This document shows positions 15,159-24,139 of a DNA stretch of 64,000 nucleotides, piece by piece. The stretch lies in the IMG/VR virus record IMGVR_UViG_3300036795_000143, positions 1 to 64,000 of that record, one strand, 5' to 3'. Position 1 is the stretch's first letter. Every line of letters begins with the position of its first letter. The DNA comes from a virus. A program made the position numbers and the translations under genes. The notes beneath the pieces were generated by a model, which saw nothing but the letters and a program-made list of their open reading frames with translations, made no database searches and had not been told where the DNA came from.

Positions 15159-15679
15159 CCCCGGATCGCGAAGTAGGCGGCCACGAATGTGGCTACGACA
15201 CCGAATAGTGTGGCGATGTATCCCCAGCCGGCGGCGAGGCCAGTTCCTCTGCCTTCACTGCGAGTGACACGTTCCGCTAGTAGGTCAAGGCGTTCGGAGA
15301 GCCCTCTGTGTGCGGCGATCACCTCCGCTTTGGTGGCGATGTCTTGCAACCGCGTCGCGACCTCTTGGACGCGTTCGGTGTTCCGCCTGATGGAAGCTTC
15401 CGCCTCCATGCGGGTAATAAAATTCGCGGCCTGATCCGACAGGGCGGCACGGAACTCGTTTACCGAGTCGAATCGTTTCGATGCGGCTTCCTCCGCTTTG
15501 TTCGTGGCTTTATCCGCTGCGACTAGCGCCGCTTCGACGGCGGTGCGCTGCGCGGTCAGAGCAGCTTCGATCGCTTTGGTTTGCGCGTCGAACCGTTGCT
15601 GGTGCCGCAAATCCATTTCGACGAGCCGGCCAGTGAAATGCTCGAATAAGGTTTGGATCCGCCAGGGGCACCGGCTCAT
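15155..15679 (-). CDS. Coiled-coil protein with C-terminal membrane anchor
   Basis: A 174-residue protein: long heptad-rich region from about residue 20 to 135 (QRFDAQTKAIEAALTAQRTA and onward) and one transmembrane helix at 150-171 (WGYIATLFGVVATFVAAYFAI). Such proteins recur next to endolysins of actinophages. ATGA overlap with the NlpC/P60-like gene. Confidence 0.75.
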   Translation of the reverse strand: MSRCPWRIQTLFEHFTGRLVEMDLRHQQRFDAQTKAIEAALTAQRTAVEAALVAADKATNKAEEAASKRFDSVNEFRAALSDQAANFITRMEAEASIRRNTERVQEVATRLQDIATKAEVIAAHRGLSERLDLLAERVTRSEGRGTGLAAGWGYIATLFGVVATFVAAYFAIRG

Positions 15680-16215
15680 CGTTGCGCGATCCGGTCGTAC
15701 AGGTCAGCGGGACTAACGAGGTTAATATCGACACCGGGGTCGATGACGATTCCGGCTTGGGCGTAGCAATCAGCGACCAGCGCGGAACACACCCGCCACT
15801 GATCCTGCTTGAAAGTGGCGTCGAGTTGCGCACCCGAACGGATCTTGAGGATTTCCAGGGCGAACCCAACATAAGCGGGCCAGTCGTAATGCGTCCCGAC
15901 CAGAGCGTGAGCGCGGGCGATAATAGTCAACCGCTGGTCGGTGGTGAGTGTCTCCCGGGAGTTCCACACCGCGTCGGGGTGGCTATCCGCCTGGGAAACA
16001 CGCGCTATCGGTGGTGCCGCTTCCACAATGAGACCGTTGCCGATGTAAACGAAAGCGTGCCCAGCCCATGATGCGGTGGCGTGGCGGATCAGTTCACCAG
16101 CCAGGCCGCTGCCGTGACTGACGCCGTAGCTACCGGCGTAAATGATGTCACCGTTGCGGGCTTTATACGGGGTCAATTCCGGTAATGAAACTGCTTCGGG
16201 CACGGCGGTAGTCAC
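15676..16215 (-). CDS. Permuted NlpC/P60-like (YiiX-type) hydrolase
   Basis: A 179-residue protein. NGDIIYAGSYG, then WAGHAFVYIGNGLIVEA with likely catalytic H53, VGTHYDWPAYVGFAL, and VCSALVADCYAQAG with likely nucleophile C143 give the circularly permuted papain-like order. Members cut peptidoglycan peptides or related amide and thioester bonds. Lying between tail genes and lysis genes, it may be a tail-associated wall hydrolase used at entry or a helper of lysis. GTG start. Confidence 0.8.
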   Translation of the reverse strand: MTTAVPEAVSLPELTPYKARNGDIIYAGSYGVSHGSGLAGELIRHATASWAGHAFVYIGNGLIVEAAPPIARVSQADSHPDAVWNSRETLTTDQRLTIIARAHALVGTHYDWPAYVGFALEILKIRSGAQLDATFKQDQWRVCSALVADCYAQAGIVIDPGVDINLVSPADLYDRIAQR

Positions 16216-16229
16216 TGGGAACCTTTCGA

Positions 16230-18149
16230 TTACGTGATGTCGACGGTCGTTTTCGCGTCGCCGGTGAGTGACGCCGATCCGATCGTGTTGCGGGTTAGCG
16301 ACGCCGATCCCGTGGCCCCAACGGTGACCAGCGCCTGGCCTTGGGTGGCGACGGTGACTGTCACCACCGCTTCGGCTACACCGGTGATCACGACGAACCC
16401 GGCTTCGGGGAGCCAGCTCAGGACGTCGGCGTGGGTACCGGCCAGCGCCAGCACGCAGAGGCCGCCGGTACCTGTTCGCTTACTCGGTGAGGCCGCGCCG
16501 ACGATCAGGGCGACGTAGCCACTGCCGGTTAGTCGGGCGAGCCGGTGGCCGGTGCCGGTGCTGGACAGCCCGAGGGTGCACACGGCGCTGGCCGCCGCGT
16601 GTTTGCGCATCAGGCCGCTGGAGACCAGACCCACACACGCCGTACCGATGCCGCCCGCGAGCTTCGTGACGCTGCCCGCGCCGCTCAGTCCGAGGTAGAT
16701 AGCAGCGGCGGGGAGTGCTCTCTTTATTGCGGTTCCGGTGGCGGCCATGCCGAGGGCCTGGCGCCCGGTGGTGATGGCGAGCCGAATATCAACGCCGGTA
16801 CCGGTGAGCCCAACCGCGCAGCTGCCCGTGGTCCCGGTGACCTTGCGGCCGGTGCCGGTGGTGGTGAGCCCTGCCGGGCAGCTGCCCGCCGATCCGATCA
16901 CCTTGCGTGCGACCGCGCCCGACGTGAGCCCGACGTTGGCCGTGGCGTGCTGCCCGGTGATCACCTTCCCGGCGGTACTGGTCGCGGTGAAGCCAAGCTG
17001 GGCACTAGCGAGCTGGCCCGTGATGACTTTGCGCCCGGTGCTGGTCGCCGACAAACCCAGCGAGCAGGACCCCGTTACAACGGCGATCTTCGAGCTGCTC
17101 GCCGTGGCGGTGAGACCGATGAACGCGGCCGGTGCGGGAGTGGGTTCTTTTTCGACGGCGGCCAGGCCCAGCGCGGCGACACCGCCAGCGGGCGCGACTT
17201 TGCTCCCCGTGCCGGCGGTCGCCAACCCCAGCGCGGTGGTGCCGTCCTGGGGGGCGGCTTTGCTGCCGGTGCTGGTGCCGGCGAGTCCCGCCGTGCTCGT
17301 GCCTGCTTCGACTGCGACCTTGCGCGCGGTCGAAGTGCCGGCGATACCAACGGTCCCGACACCTGTGTGTGGTGCGGCCTTCCGTCCGGTGCCGGTGGCA
17401 GTGAGCCCGAGTGCGGTCCGGCCGGTGTCGGGTGCGGTTTTGCCTTGGGTGCCCGAGCTGGCCAGCCCGAGCGTCGTCGAGCCGCCCTGTGCGGCGGTGC
17501 GGTGTTGCGCACCGGTCGACGTGAGACCGATCGCGCTGGTGCCCTTATGCGCTGCGGTCCGGTGCTCGATACCGGTACCGGTGAGCCCAGCTGAACCGGT
17601 GCCGCGCTGCGGTGCTGCCTTGCGGCCCACGCCCGTGCTGGTGGCGCCCACGGCGCTCGTACCGGCCTGCGGGGTCAGCTTGTGCCCGATGCCTGTGCTA
17701 CTGAGGCCGGTGGCGCTGGTGCCCGCCTGGGCGGCCGTACGGTGCTGTACGCCCGTGCTGGTGGAACCGATCGCGCTGGTGCCGCGCTGTGCTGCGGTGC
17801 GGTGCTCAACGGACGTCGCGGTGACGCCCAGCGCGCTAGTACCGCCCTGCGGTGCCGTCTTCGGCCTGGTGCCGGTGCCCGCCAGCCCGAGTGCTCCGGT
17901 ACCGGCTTCCGAAGCGGACTTCTTATCGACGCCTACCGCCGCGAGTCCTGTTGCGCTGGCGCCCTGTTGCGGCGCTGCCTTGCGGGCAGTACCGGTGCTG
18001 GCAAGCCCCAGTGCGGTACTGCCCCCCTGGGCTGCGACCTTGCGTCCGGTACCAGTGGCCGTCAGGCCCACCGCACTGGTGCCACCTTCAGGGACGGCGG
18101 CTACAGCCGTGGGGGTGTAGAGAACGAAATGCCGAATAGTCAGCGACAC
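16230..18149 (-). CDS. Tail protein made of 20-residue repeats
   Basis: A 639-residue protein. From residue about 20 to 340 there are some 16 in-phase units of 20 residues with the core GTSALGLTxTGxxRKxAPQ, then about 10 diverged units, and a beta-rich valine/threonine end. The repeats are also visible in DNA as 60-bp units. Position among minor tail genes suggests a fibre or appendage touching the host surface. The same unit occ urs in the protein at 20000-21541. Repeat number may vary by recombination. Confidence 0.75.
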   Translation of the reverse strand: MSLTIRHFVLYTPTAVAAVPEGGTSAVGLTATGTGRKVAAQGGSTALGLASTGTARKAAPQQGASATGLAAVGVDKKSASEAGTGALGLAGTGTRPKTAPQGGTSALGVTATSVEHRTAAQRGTSAIGSTSTGVQHRTAAQAGTSATGLSSTGIGHKLTPQAGTSAVGATSTGVGRKAAPQRGTGSAGLTGTGIEHRTAAHKGTSAIGLTSTGAQHRTAAQGGSTTLGLASSGTQGKTAPDTGRTALGLTATGTGRKAAPHTGVGTVGIAGTSTARKVAVEAGTSTAGLAGTSTGSKAAPQDGTTALGLATAGTGSKVAPAGGVAALGLAAVEKEPTPAPAAFIGLTATASSSKIAVVTGSCSLGLSATSTGRKVITGQLASAQLGFTATSTAGKVITGQHATANVGLTSGAVARKVIGSAGSCPAGLTTTGTGRKVTGTTGSCAVGLTGTGVDIRLAITTGRQALGMAATGTAIKRALPAAAIYLGLSGAGSVTKLAGGIGTACVGLVSSGLMRKHAAASAVCTLGLSSTGTGHRLARLTGSGYVALIVGAASPSKRTGTGGLCVLALAGTHADVLSWLPEAGFVVITGVAEAVVTVTVATQGQALVTVGATGSASLTRNTIGSASLTGDAKTTVDIT

Positions 18150-18153
18150 GGCA

Positions 18154-18495
18154 TTACGCCCCTGACGATAGAATCACCCAAGGAAACGCGCGACCAGTAC
18201 CAGCGGTTTGTTTCAACGTCGCTTTGAAATCACCCGTCGCCATGATCGGCACCGAGTCCACCAGTTTCTGATCGGGTGGGATGGGCCCGAACTCAGCGGG
18301 CCCGTGGATCAAGCGTTCCGTGTCGGTGGCATTGCGGGCTTTCGTGTAGACCCGCAGCTCCAGCAGGTCACTGACCGCGAGGTTCGCGATGTCCACCCGG
18401 AGCACATAAATCCCTGCGGTGACGACCGTGGCCAGTGTGTGCTCTGTCCCGATGACCGCTGTTTGGGAACCGCTCGTGTTTTCGGTGACGGCCAC
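18154..18495 (-). CDS. Small tail-region protein
   Basis: A 113-residue protein, beta-rich (GIYVLRVDIANLAVSDLLELRVYTKARNA), with GTG start. A typical one-domain structural protein placed between two tail appendage genes. No specific family recognised. Confidence 0.65.
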   Translation of the reverse strand: MAVTENTSGSQTAVIGTEHTLATVVTAGIYVLRVDIANLAVSDLLELRVYTKARNATDTERLIHGPAEFGPIPPDQKLVDSVPIMATGDFKATLKQTAGTGRAFPWVILSSGA

Positions 18496-18504
18496 GGCAA
18501 CCTC

Positions 18505-19317
18505 CTAAGTGATGCCGTAGAGGACAAAATCAAACAACCTGGCTGGTGACGTAGCGATGCTGCATTGCGCACGAACAGCCAGCCGTGACCCACTCGGAAT
18601 GCTGACCGGGAACACCGGTGAGTAGCCGGGAGCTAAAGTGTTACCCGTTGATTGGACCAAGCGATAGTTCGGGATTAGTACAACCTCGGATCCGGAGGCT
18701 CCCACCCCAACGTCGACCACCCAGCTCGCGACGGTCGCTGAGGTGTTTCCCTGATTACCGCAGCAGAGAAGCAAGCCCCGGGTGACTGCCGTCGTAGACG
18801 CGGTGAGCTGCGCCCAAGCGCCTTTCGTGTTGGCGGTCGCGCCGGGGTCGATAGGCGTTCCCCTGGAGTTCGTAGTCACCGCGCCGTAAGCAGTAACCAA
18901 TGATCTAGCTGCCGGTAAATCAAACGCGCCGCCAATGATGTACGCGGTGCAGGTGCCCGCAACGGACGCCGAGCTAGCCTGAATACGAACGGATAACCGA
19001 GACGCCGCTGGAATGCTTATCGGAACGTAGATCGCCACAGGGAGATTCGTCACCGACGCTGGCGGGACGGCGTGCAAATTAGGTACCAGCACGACTTCGG
19101 AACCCGACGCGCCGATACCAACATCCATCAGGCTGGGCACCGATGCCGGATTGTAGATAACCAACAACGCGCTCGCGGTGAAGGATGTGGATGCGATCAA
19201 CTGAGCCCAGGCGCCTTTAACGTTAACCGTTGCCGAGGAGGTAACCGCCGTCCCGCTAGACCCGCTCACACCTGCGTCAACAACCCGGCAACTACCTTCG
19301 GGAGGCCAATCAGCCAT
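18505..19317 (-). CDS. Tail protein with duplicated beta-sandwich
   Basis: A 270-residue protein. Two similar halves share KGAWAQLxAST, then VGxGASGSEVVLxPN and VSIPxxSRLxVRxQ, starting near residues 34 and 165, so the gene arose by internal duplication. Beta-sandwich or jelly-roll domains of this sort are used in tail tips and fibres. ATG overlaps the previous stop as TAATG. Confidence 0.7.
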   Translation of the reverse strand: MADWPPEGSCRVVDAGVSGSSGTAVTSSATVNVKGAWAQLIASTSFTASALLVIYNPASVPSLMDVGIGASGSEVVLVPNLHAVPPASVTNLPVAIYVPISIPAASRLSVRIQASSASVAGTCTAYIIGGAFDLPAARSLVTAYGAVTTNSRGTPIDPGATANTKGAWAQLTASTTAVTRGLLLCCGNQGNTSATVASWVVDVGVGASGSEVVLIPNYRLVQSTGNTLAPGYSPVFPVSIPSGSRLAVRAQCSIATSPARLFDFVLYGIT

Positions 19318-19991
19318 TACATGGTGGTGGCGTCGAGGATCAGCGCACCAGCAGCGACGGTGATCTGACCTTGGGAGGCGAATACTTCCGGCACAACGCG
19401 TTGCCAAAAGAACCCACCGGAAGCCAAAACGGTTAAGGTGATCGCTGCGCCACCGGAAGTCGCGGACAGCTGGAATGTGTTCGTGGCACTACCGACAATG
19501 AAGTAAATAGTGCCCTCGGTGATACCAGTCGACAGAGTCGTATTGAACTCGTTGTAAAGGATGACGCGGTCACCGTTGGACAGGCCGTGGGCGACGGAGA
19601 AGAAGTCCGCGTTGGCTAGGGTCGTGTCGACCGAGGCGAAACCCTTGAGTGGAGTGGTCCCACCGAAAGGAATGTAGCCAAGATACTGGGTGCCGCTGTT
19701 ACCGGTGAGAGCGTTCCACAAACCGAAATACGCGTAGGTGCCAGCGGCGACATCGAACGTGAAAGTGCTTGTATTGGTTTTCTGGCCAGAGGCAGCGGCG
19801 CTCCAAACAGCAGCTTTCCGAGCGTAGGCCGGTGAACCACCGGTCGCCTCGGTACCACCAGCGGTCAGGGTAGTGCCGGGGTCACCGCTGGACTGGTGGA
19901 TACCGACGAACCCGATCCCACTGGACGGCGCGGCGGGGGTCTCATCGAGAGCATCCAGTGCTTGGTTCCATGCTGTGGCGTTAAAGGGCAT
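19317..19991 (-). CDS. Tail protein, unknown role
   Basis: A 224-residue protein rich in Gly, Thr and Ser with regular beta strands (TFTFDVAAGTYAYFGLWN, GDRVILYNEFNTTLSTGITEGTIYFIV). The last part resembles phage appendage proteins that carry a viral Ig- or beta-propeller-like segment (NGDRVxxxN, GTxYFIVGSATNTFQLS). Part of the minor-tail cluster. Confidence 0.7.
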   Translation of the reverse strand: MPFNATAWNQALDALDETPAAPSSGIGFVGIHQSSGDPGTTLTAGGTEATGGSPAYARKAAVWSAAASGQKTNTSTFTFDVAAGTYAYFGLWNALTGNSGTQYLGYIPFGGTTPLKGFASVDTTLANADFFSVAHGLSNGDRVILYNEFNTTLSTGITEGTIYFIVGSATNTFQLSATSGGAAITLTVLASGGFFWQRVVPEVFASQGQITVAAGALILDATTM

Positions 19992-19999
19992 TAGTGCTC

Positions 20000-21541
20000 C
20001 TAAATGAGATTCACGGTCGCTATGGTGTTATTAGTAAGTTCGGTGTCCGCGAGGTCGCTATGGGTGAGGACCACTGAAAGGGCCCTCGGTGGCCACGGCC
20101 GGGCGGGTGGGAAGAACTTGACTTCGGTCCCGGTGCCAGTAATGGCCAGCGCGACCAGCGCGCTAGTAGCGACGGTTTTACGTGCAGTGCCGGCGTTCGA
20201 CAGTCCGAGGGTGCACACCGCGCTGGTTATCGCGACCTTGCGGACGGGACCAGCGAGGCCGACCAAACCGAAATAGCTAGTGGATTTGTTTTCCTGACCA
20301 GCGTGCGTGGCGGATAAGCCGATAGCGCACAAACCGGCGACAACAGCGGCTTTGCGGTCGACTGCGGTAGCGGCAGCGCCGAACGCGGCGGCGCCACGCT
20401 GCGGTGCGGTCTTGCGTTCCGTCGCGGTGGTGGCCAACCCGAGTGCGGCGGCACCAGCAGTGGCCGCAAGCTTTCGGTCGATGGCCGAGCTGGTGAGACC
20501 GAGGGCCGCGCGGCCGGTTTCCGCAGTGGTTTTCGCTGCGGTGCCCGAGCTGGCCAACCCGAGCGCGGCGCGGCCGGTGATCGGGGCTGTCTTGTGCGGT
20601 GTCCCGGTGCCCGCCAGGCCCAGCGAGCTGGCGCCGGCCTGCGCGGCGGTGCGGTGCTCAACACTGGTCGACGTCGCACCCAGGGCGCCCGTACCGGCTT
20701 GCACCGCTCGTTTGGTGTCGACAGCACTGGTCGCGAGCCCCACCGCGCCACGACCAACTTGCGGGGCGGCTTTGCGGTCGATACCGGTACCGGCGAGGCC
20801 GAGTGCGCAACTGCCGCCGGTGGGAGCAACTTTCGCCCCGATGCCGGTCGCCGCTAAACCGATCGGGGTTTGACCGCTTTCGGCGACCGCTGTCTGCGGA
20901 AGGATTTCCAGCGCTGCGCTAACGGACGTCGTTGAGGACCCGAACGTGCCACCGAATGTGGTAGCACCGGGAGTGCCCGTCGCTGACGTCGATTTCCAGC
21001 TGACCGCATAAGCGTTGTTCGTGGTATCAGTGAACGCCGGGGTGATCAGCGTTGTGGCCGCGTTCGGGGTGAGCGCACTGCTGTTGTTCCAGTTATCCGC
21101 GATGCCGTAAACAACCGAGCCGGTTTGGGTGGTTGTTACCGAAAATGTGCCAACAGTCGATGACGACCCGGTGTTACGGCTCCCGCTGCCCGCGCCGGAT
21201 TGCGAGGTCGCCGCACCGGTGAGGACCCGGACCGCAATGTATTCGTCACCAGCGTTATTGGTGAACGCGGCGGTGACCGTGATAGAACCGGGTGCGGTGG
21301 TCAACTGGCACAGGTAAATACCGACCGTGCCGTGACCAACAACCGGTGTGATCCCAGCGGTCCAGGTATGGCTACCGGAGTCGGAGACGCTGATGGTTTC
21401 GTTGCTGCCCGAACTGAAACCACCGGAGACGATAGCGACCAGCAGTGAGTTAGCCGGCGGGCTAAATGAGGCTGTAACGACCGAGCCGACAGCAGTCTTA
21501 GAGACTACTGCCGGTGTGGAACCGTCCTCTGTGATAGCCAT
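20000..21541 (-). CDS. Second tail protein with 20-residue repeats
   Basis: A 513-residue protein. Residues 1-215 form a beta-sandwich like those found in phage minor tail proteins (SLLVAIVSGGFSSG, HTWTAGITPVVGHG, TVTAAFTNNAGDEYIAVRVLTGA). Residues about 220-420 hold nine to ten 20-residue units of the same type as the 16230-18149 protein, then diverged copies. The two proteins probably form related appendages; shared DNA units invite gene conversion. Confidence 0.75.
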   Translation of the reverse strand: MAITEDGSTPAVVSKTAVGSVVTASFSPPANSLLVAIVSGGFSSGSNETISVSDSGSHTWTAGITPVVGHGTVGIYLCQLTTAPGSITVTAAFTNNAGDEYIAVRVLTGAATSQSGAGSGSRNTGSSSTVGTFSVTTTQTGSVVYGIADNWNNSSALTPNAATTLITPAFTDTTNNAYAVSWKSTSATGTPGATTFGGTFGSSTTSVSAALEILPQTAVAESGQTPIGLAATGIGAKVAPTGGSCALGLAGTGIDRKAAPQVGRGAVGLATSAVDTKRAVQAGTGALGATSTSVEHRTAAQAGASSLGLAGTGTPHKTAPITGRAALGLASSGTAAKTTAETGRAALGLTSSAIDRKLAATAGAAALGLATTATERKTAPQRGAAAFGAAATAVDRKAAVVAGLCAIGLSATHAGQENKSTSYFGLVGLAGPVRKVAITSAVCTLGLSNAGTARKTVATSALVALAITGTGTEVKFFPPARPWPPRALSVVLTHSDLADTELTNNTIATVNLI

Positions 21542-21556
21542 CAGCCACCCCCAGAG

Positions 21557-21982
21557 TTAGTGGTCAATAGCCTCGAAAGAAACCTCATAAACCTCATCGA
21601 TAATGCGTTCCACATAGCCGGTGATCGGGTCGGTTAGCTCCGCTTGGATGACAACCAGGGGGCAACGCCAGTTCAGGGTTTGTGTGGGTGTGACGTGCAG
21701 CTGGACCTGGTCGGGCACAGCGCCGCCGGCTACCGCTGTGCCTTGGGTACCGGTGGGAGTGGTGTCCCACTCCGCGACGATCGGGTTGTACATGCGGAAC
21801 CGGTAAGGCACTGATTGCCTACCGAGGACAACGCGTTCGTAACGGGCCCTGGCCACGGCGTGCACACTGCATCCGGTGACGTCCATGGAAAGACCGGTAC
21901 GAACATTGATAATGCTGTTTGCTTCGATCCAACAATCGACACCTTGGCGAATAACACCACCAGCGCCGGTGTGCGGGGCCAT
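21557..21982 (-). CDS. Tail-region protein, unknown role
   Basis: A 141-residue beta-rich protein (VDCWIEANSIINVRTGLSMDV, VQLHVTPTQTLNWRCPLVVIQAELTDP). It overlaps the next upstream gene by one base (TGATG-like join). Its size and place fit a small structural tail protein. Confidence 0.65.
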   Translation of the reverse strand: MAPHTGAGGVIRQGVDCWIEANSIINVRTGLSMDVTGCSVHAVARARYERVVLGRQSVPYRFRMYNPIVAEWDTTPTGTQGTAVAGGAVPDQVQLHVTPTQTLNWRCPLVVIQAELTDPITGYVERIIDEVYEVSFEAIDH

Positions 21983-22491
21983 TAGAAGTCACCGATAATG
22001 GTCGACGGACCGAGGTTGGTAACAGTGATCGCGGTGGCGACAGCCGCGTTAATGTTTCCCGTGCCAGCCTGGCGAACCATGGTGCCGGCGAAATAATCCA
22101 ATTCGGCGGTAGTGGTCTTGTAAAGAACCGACAAATGCCCGTGGTTGATGCCCGGCGACACGTACACACCGAACGCGATGTCCTCGGCGACGATGGTGCC
22201 GGACACACTGGTCAACCGGATTTTCATATCAACATCTGTCGCCGCCACGCTCACCGTAAAACACGCGAAAAAGTCAATAAGGAAAACGCTGTTCGCGGCC
22301 ATCGACAGGGTTTGTGTATCGACCACGATCGTTTCGATGGTGACGATGTTGGAGCTGGGTCCGGTGCGCCGTTTGCCACCGAGAATGCCCAGGCCGTCGA
22401 TCGCCTGGGCGAGGTTGCCGACCGCCAACGGGCCGCTCGGGAGATCCGCCAACGCGGGGTACGGCAAGCCGAGTTTAGACGTGTTCGGCAT
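21982..22491 (-). CDS. Tail-region protein with collar-like N-terminus
   Basis: A 169-residue protein. The N-terminus KLGLPYPALADLPSGPLAVGNLAQAID is a pattern often seen at the start of actinophage minor tail proteins, here followed by a beta-rich domain with RLTSVSGTIVAEDIAFGVYVSPG. Likely a tail-tip or fibre component. Confidence 0.7.
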   Translation of the reverse strand: MPNTSKLGLPYPALADLPSGPLAVGNLAQAIDGLGILGGKRRTGPSSNIVTIETIVVDTQTLSMAANSVFLIDFFACFTVSVAATDVDMKIRLTSVSGTIVAEDIAFGVYVSPGINHGHLSVLYKTTTAELDYFAGTMVRQAGTGNINAAVATAITVTNLGPSTIIGDF

Positions 22492-22499
22492 GCGCTACC

Positions 22500-23741
22500 T
22501 CATATCGAATAGGTGACTTGAATGTAAGGCCGGGTTGCAGCGCCGAAACCGAACCCTCGGAAACCGGTAGCCGAGTCCGAGAAGTTGTACGAGCCACCGA
22601 GCACGCTGTTCGCGTTATTCGACAAGATGTTGACCATTTGCGAGGAAATGTCGAAGCCCGCCCAGCCGGGAATGTTCCACAGGTTCTTAATGTCCTGGCC
22701 GCCGAACCCGTTGTTGGGGAACGTCGCGGCGATGCTCGACGTGGTGCTCCATTGGTAAGTCAGGTCCGCTGGACTAGACGATGCGGCGAACGCATTCAGG
22801 AACATTTCGGCGGAAAGGATCGTCGCGCCAGCAAGATCGGATCGCATTGTCGAAGCGGGGAAAGTCCACATATGCGCTTCGTTACCGAATGAACGGCCCG
22901 ACAGTGACCAGGTGTACATATTGTTGTCCTGGTCGGTGCCACCGATAGGGTTCCCGTTGTGGTCGTAGGAACGGGAACCGGTAGCCGTGTAGATCTTAAT
23001 AAAGGTGTTAGCGCCACCGAAGGTGCCCAGCTCGGAAATGCGCAGCCACGATCCTTGTCCGAGGGTGGCTGCGGTAGATCCACTGTCGAGCCCGACGCGG
23101 AGTTGCAAGAGGCCGGGGGTGTCCGTGGTCGCGAACCATCCCCACATACCACCCACCTGGAGGCCGCTGGTGCCGCCATACGACAGAGTCGCGGTGTCCC
23201 CGTAGGCGTTGAGAGCGACGACGTTGACACCATTGACAACGGTGCCGGTGGTGAGGCCGTACATTCCCCACTTCGCGGCCATATTCGCCGGACCGTTGAA
23301 AGCGAACTTGATGTCTGACGATGAGTTTGCGGTGACGAAGATGGCGCCGTCGATACTGTATTGCGTGTTCTCGTTGACGAGGAAGTTGAGGATCCCGGCG
23401 TCGATCAGCGTGGTGGTGGGGACGGCGAGGTCACCGACCAGCGATCGGTAACGAATGGGGTCAATGAGGGTGACCGCCGAGGCGCTACCCAGCATTCCCA
23501 TCACAATGTAACCGGCTGGACCTTTGGCCAATAAAACGGTGCCCACGGTCAGGCCATTAGGTGAGACGACGGGCAGATTCCGGTAGGTGACCGGCCCTAC
23601 GATGACGGTGTTGGAAAAGGAAACGGCGTCCCATTGGGTCATCACGCCACCGACCCAGTTCTGTGCCAACGTTGGATCCGGCGGCACAGAAGATGGGGTG
23701 ATGAATAGGCGCGTCAGGCTAAACGCATCAGGCACGGTCAC
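22500..23741 (-). CDS. Minor tail protein
   Basis: A 413-residue protein. N-terminal region with VSFSNTVIVGPVTYRNLPVVSPNGLTVGTVLLAKGP, which reads like a short beta-barrel module of phage tail proteins, then a long Gly/Ser/Thr/Asn-rich region ending in a beta-sandwich with RPYIQVTYSI, similar in style to carbohydrate-binding or head-fibre domains. Probably a host-contact protein. Confidence 0.7.
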   Translation of the reverse strand: MTVPDAFSLTRLFITPSSVPPDPTLAQNWVGGVMTQWDAVSFSNTVIVGPVTYRNLPVVSPNGLTVGTVLLAKGPAGYIVMGMLGSASAVTLIDPIRYRSLVGDLAVPTTTLIDAGILNFLVNENTQYSIDGAIFVTANSSSDIKFAFNGPANMAAKWGMYGLTTGTVVNGVNVVALNAYGDTATLSYGGTSGLQVGGMWGWFATTDTPGLLQLRVGLDSGSTAATLGQGSWLRISELGTFGGANTFIKIYTATGSRSYDHNGNPIGGTDQDNNMYTWSLSGRSFGNEAHMWTFPASTMRSDLAGATILSAEMFLNAFAASSSPADLTYQWSTTSSIAATFPNNGFGGQDIKNLWNIPGWAGFDISSQMVNILSNNANSVLGGSYNFSDSATGFRGFGFGAATRPYIQVTYSI

Positions 23742-23755
23742 GTCGTGAGCCTCAT

Positions 23756-24127
23756 TCAGCTGGCCGCTAGGACTAGTACCGCGACGCGGTAGGTAATGGT
23801 GGGGCTCCCGGTCCCGGTGACCGTCGAGGTGACACGCATATCACCACCGGCGTTGAGTGCAGCGTTAACAGCTGCACTTCCAGGGCCGGACAACACCGTC
23901 GTTTCGGTCCCGGGAACGGTAGTCCAGCTTGTACCGCCATCAGTCGAGATCTCAAAAGAACATACTAACGACGGCGAGCCGCTGGATTCGCTTGCGTATA
24001 CGAGCAGTTCGGTTGCCTCGAAATTGAGGTCGGTATTGTTGATTAAATCGGATGTGTAGATGCCAGGGCCACGGGCGCCGGACGCGATGGCGAGAGCACC
24101 GGTCATACCTCTATAGGTAACAGTCAT
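23756..24127 (-). CDS. Small Ig-like beta protein
   Basis: A 123-residue beta-sandwich-type protein. Its second half (SPSLVCSFEISTDGGTSWTTV, then DMRVTSTVTGTGSPTITYRVAVLVLA) aligns by eye with the protein at 31961-32317, so the two are paralogues in different parts of the virion operon. Such domains decorate capsids and tails. Confidence 0.7.
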   Translation of the reverse strand: MTVTYRGMTGALAIASGARGPGIYTSDLINNTDLNFEATELLVYASESSGSPSLVCSFEISTDGGTSWTTVPGTETTVLSGPGSAAVNAALNAGGDMRVTSTVTGTGSPTITYRVAVLVLAAS

Positions 24128-24139
24128 AATTGTTCCTCT

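Noticed and set aside
16545-18120. Long open frames on the plus strand opposite the repeat-rich tail gene (up to 460 codons)
   Set aside because: They mirror the 60-bp repeats and GC-rich codons of the minus-strand gene, have no ribosome sites and break the operon direction.
20227-20873. Further open frames on either strand over the second repeat protein
   Set aside because: Same reason: low-complexity proline/alanine/arginine translations that reflect repeated GC-rich codons.
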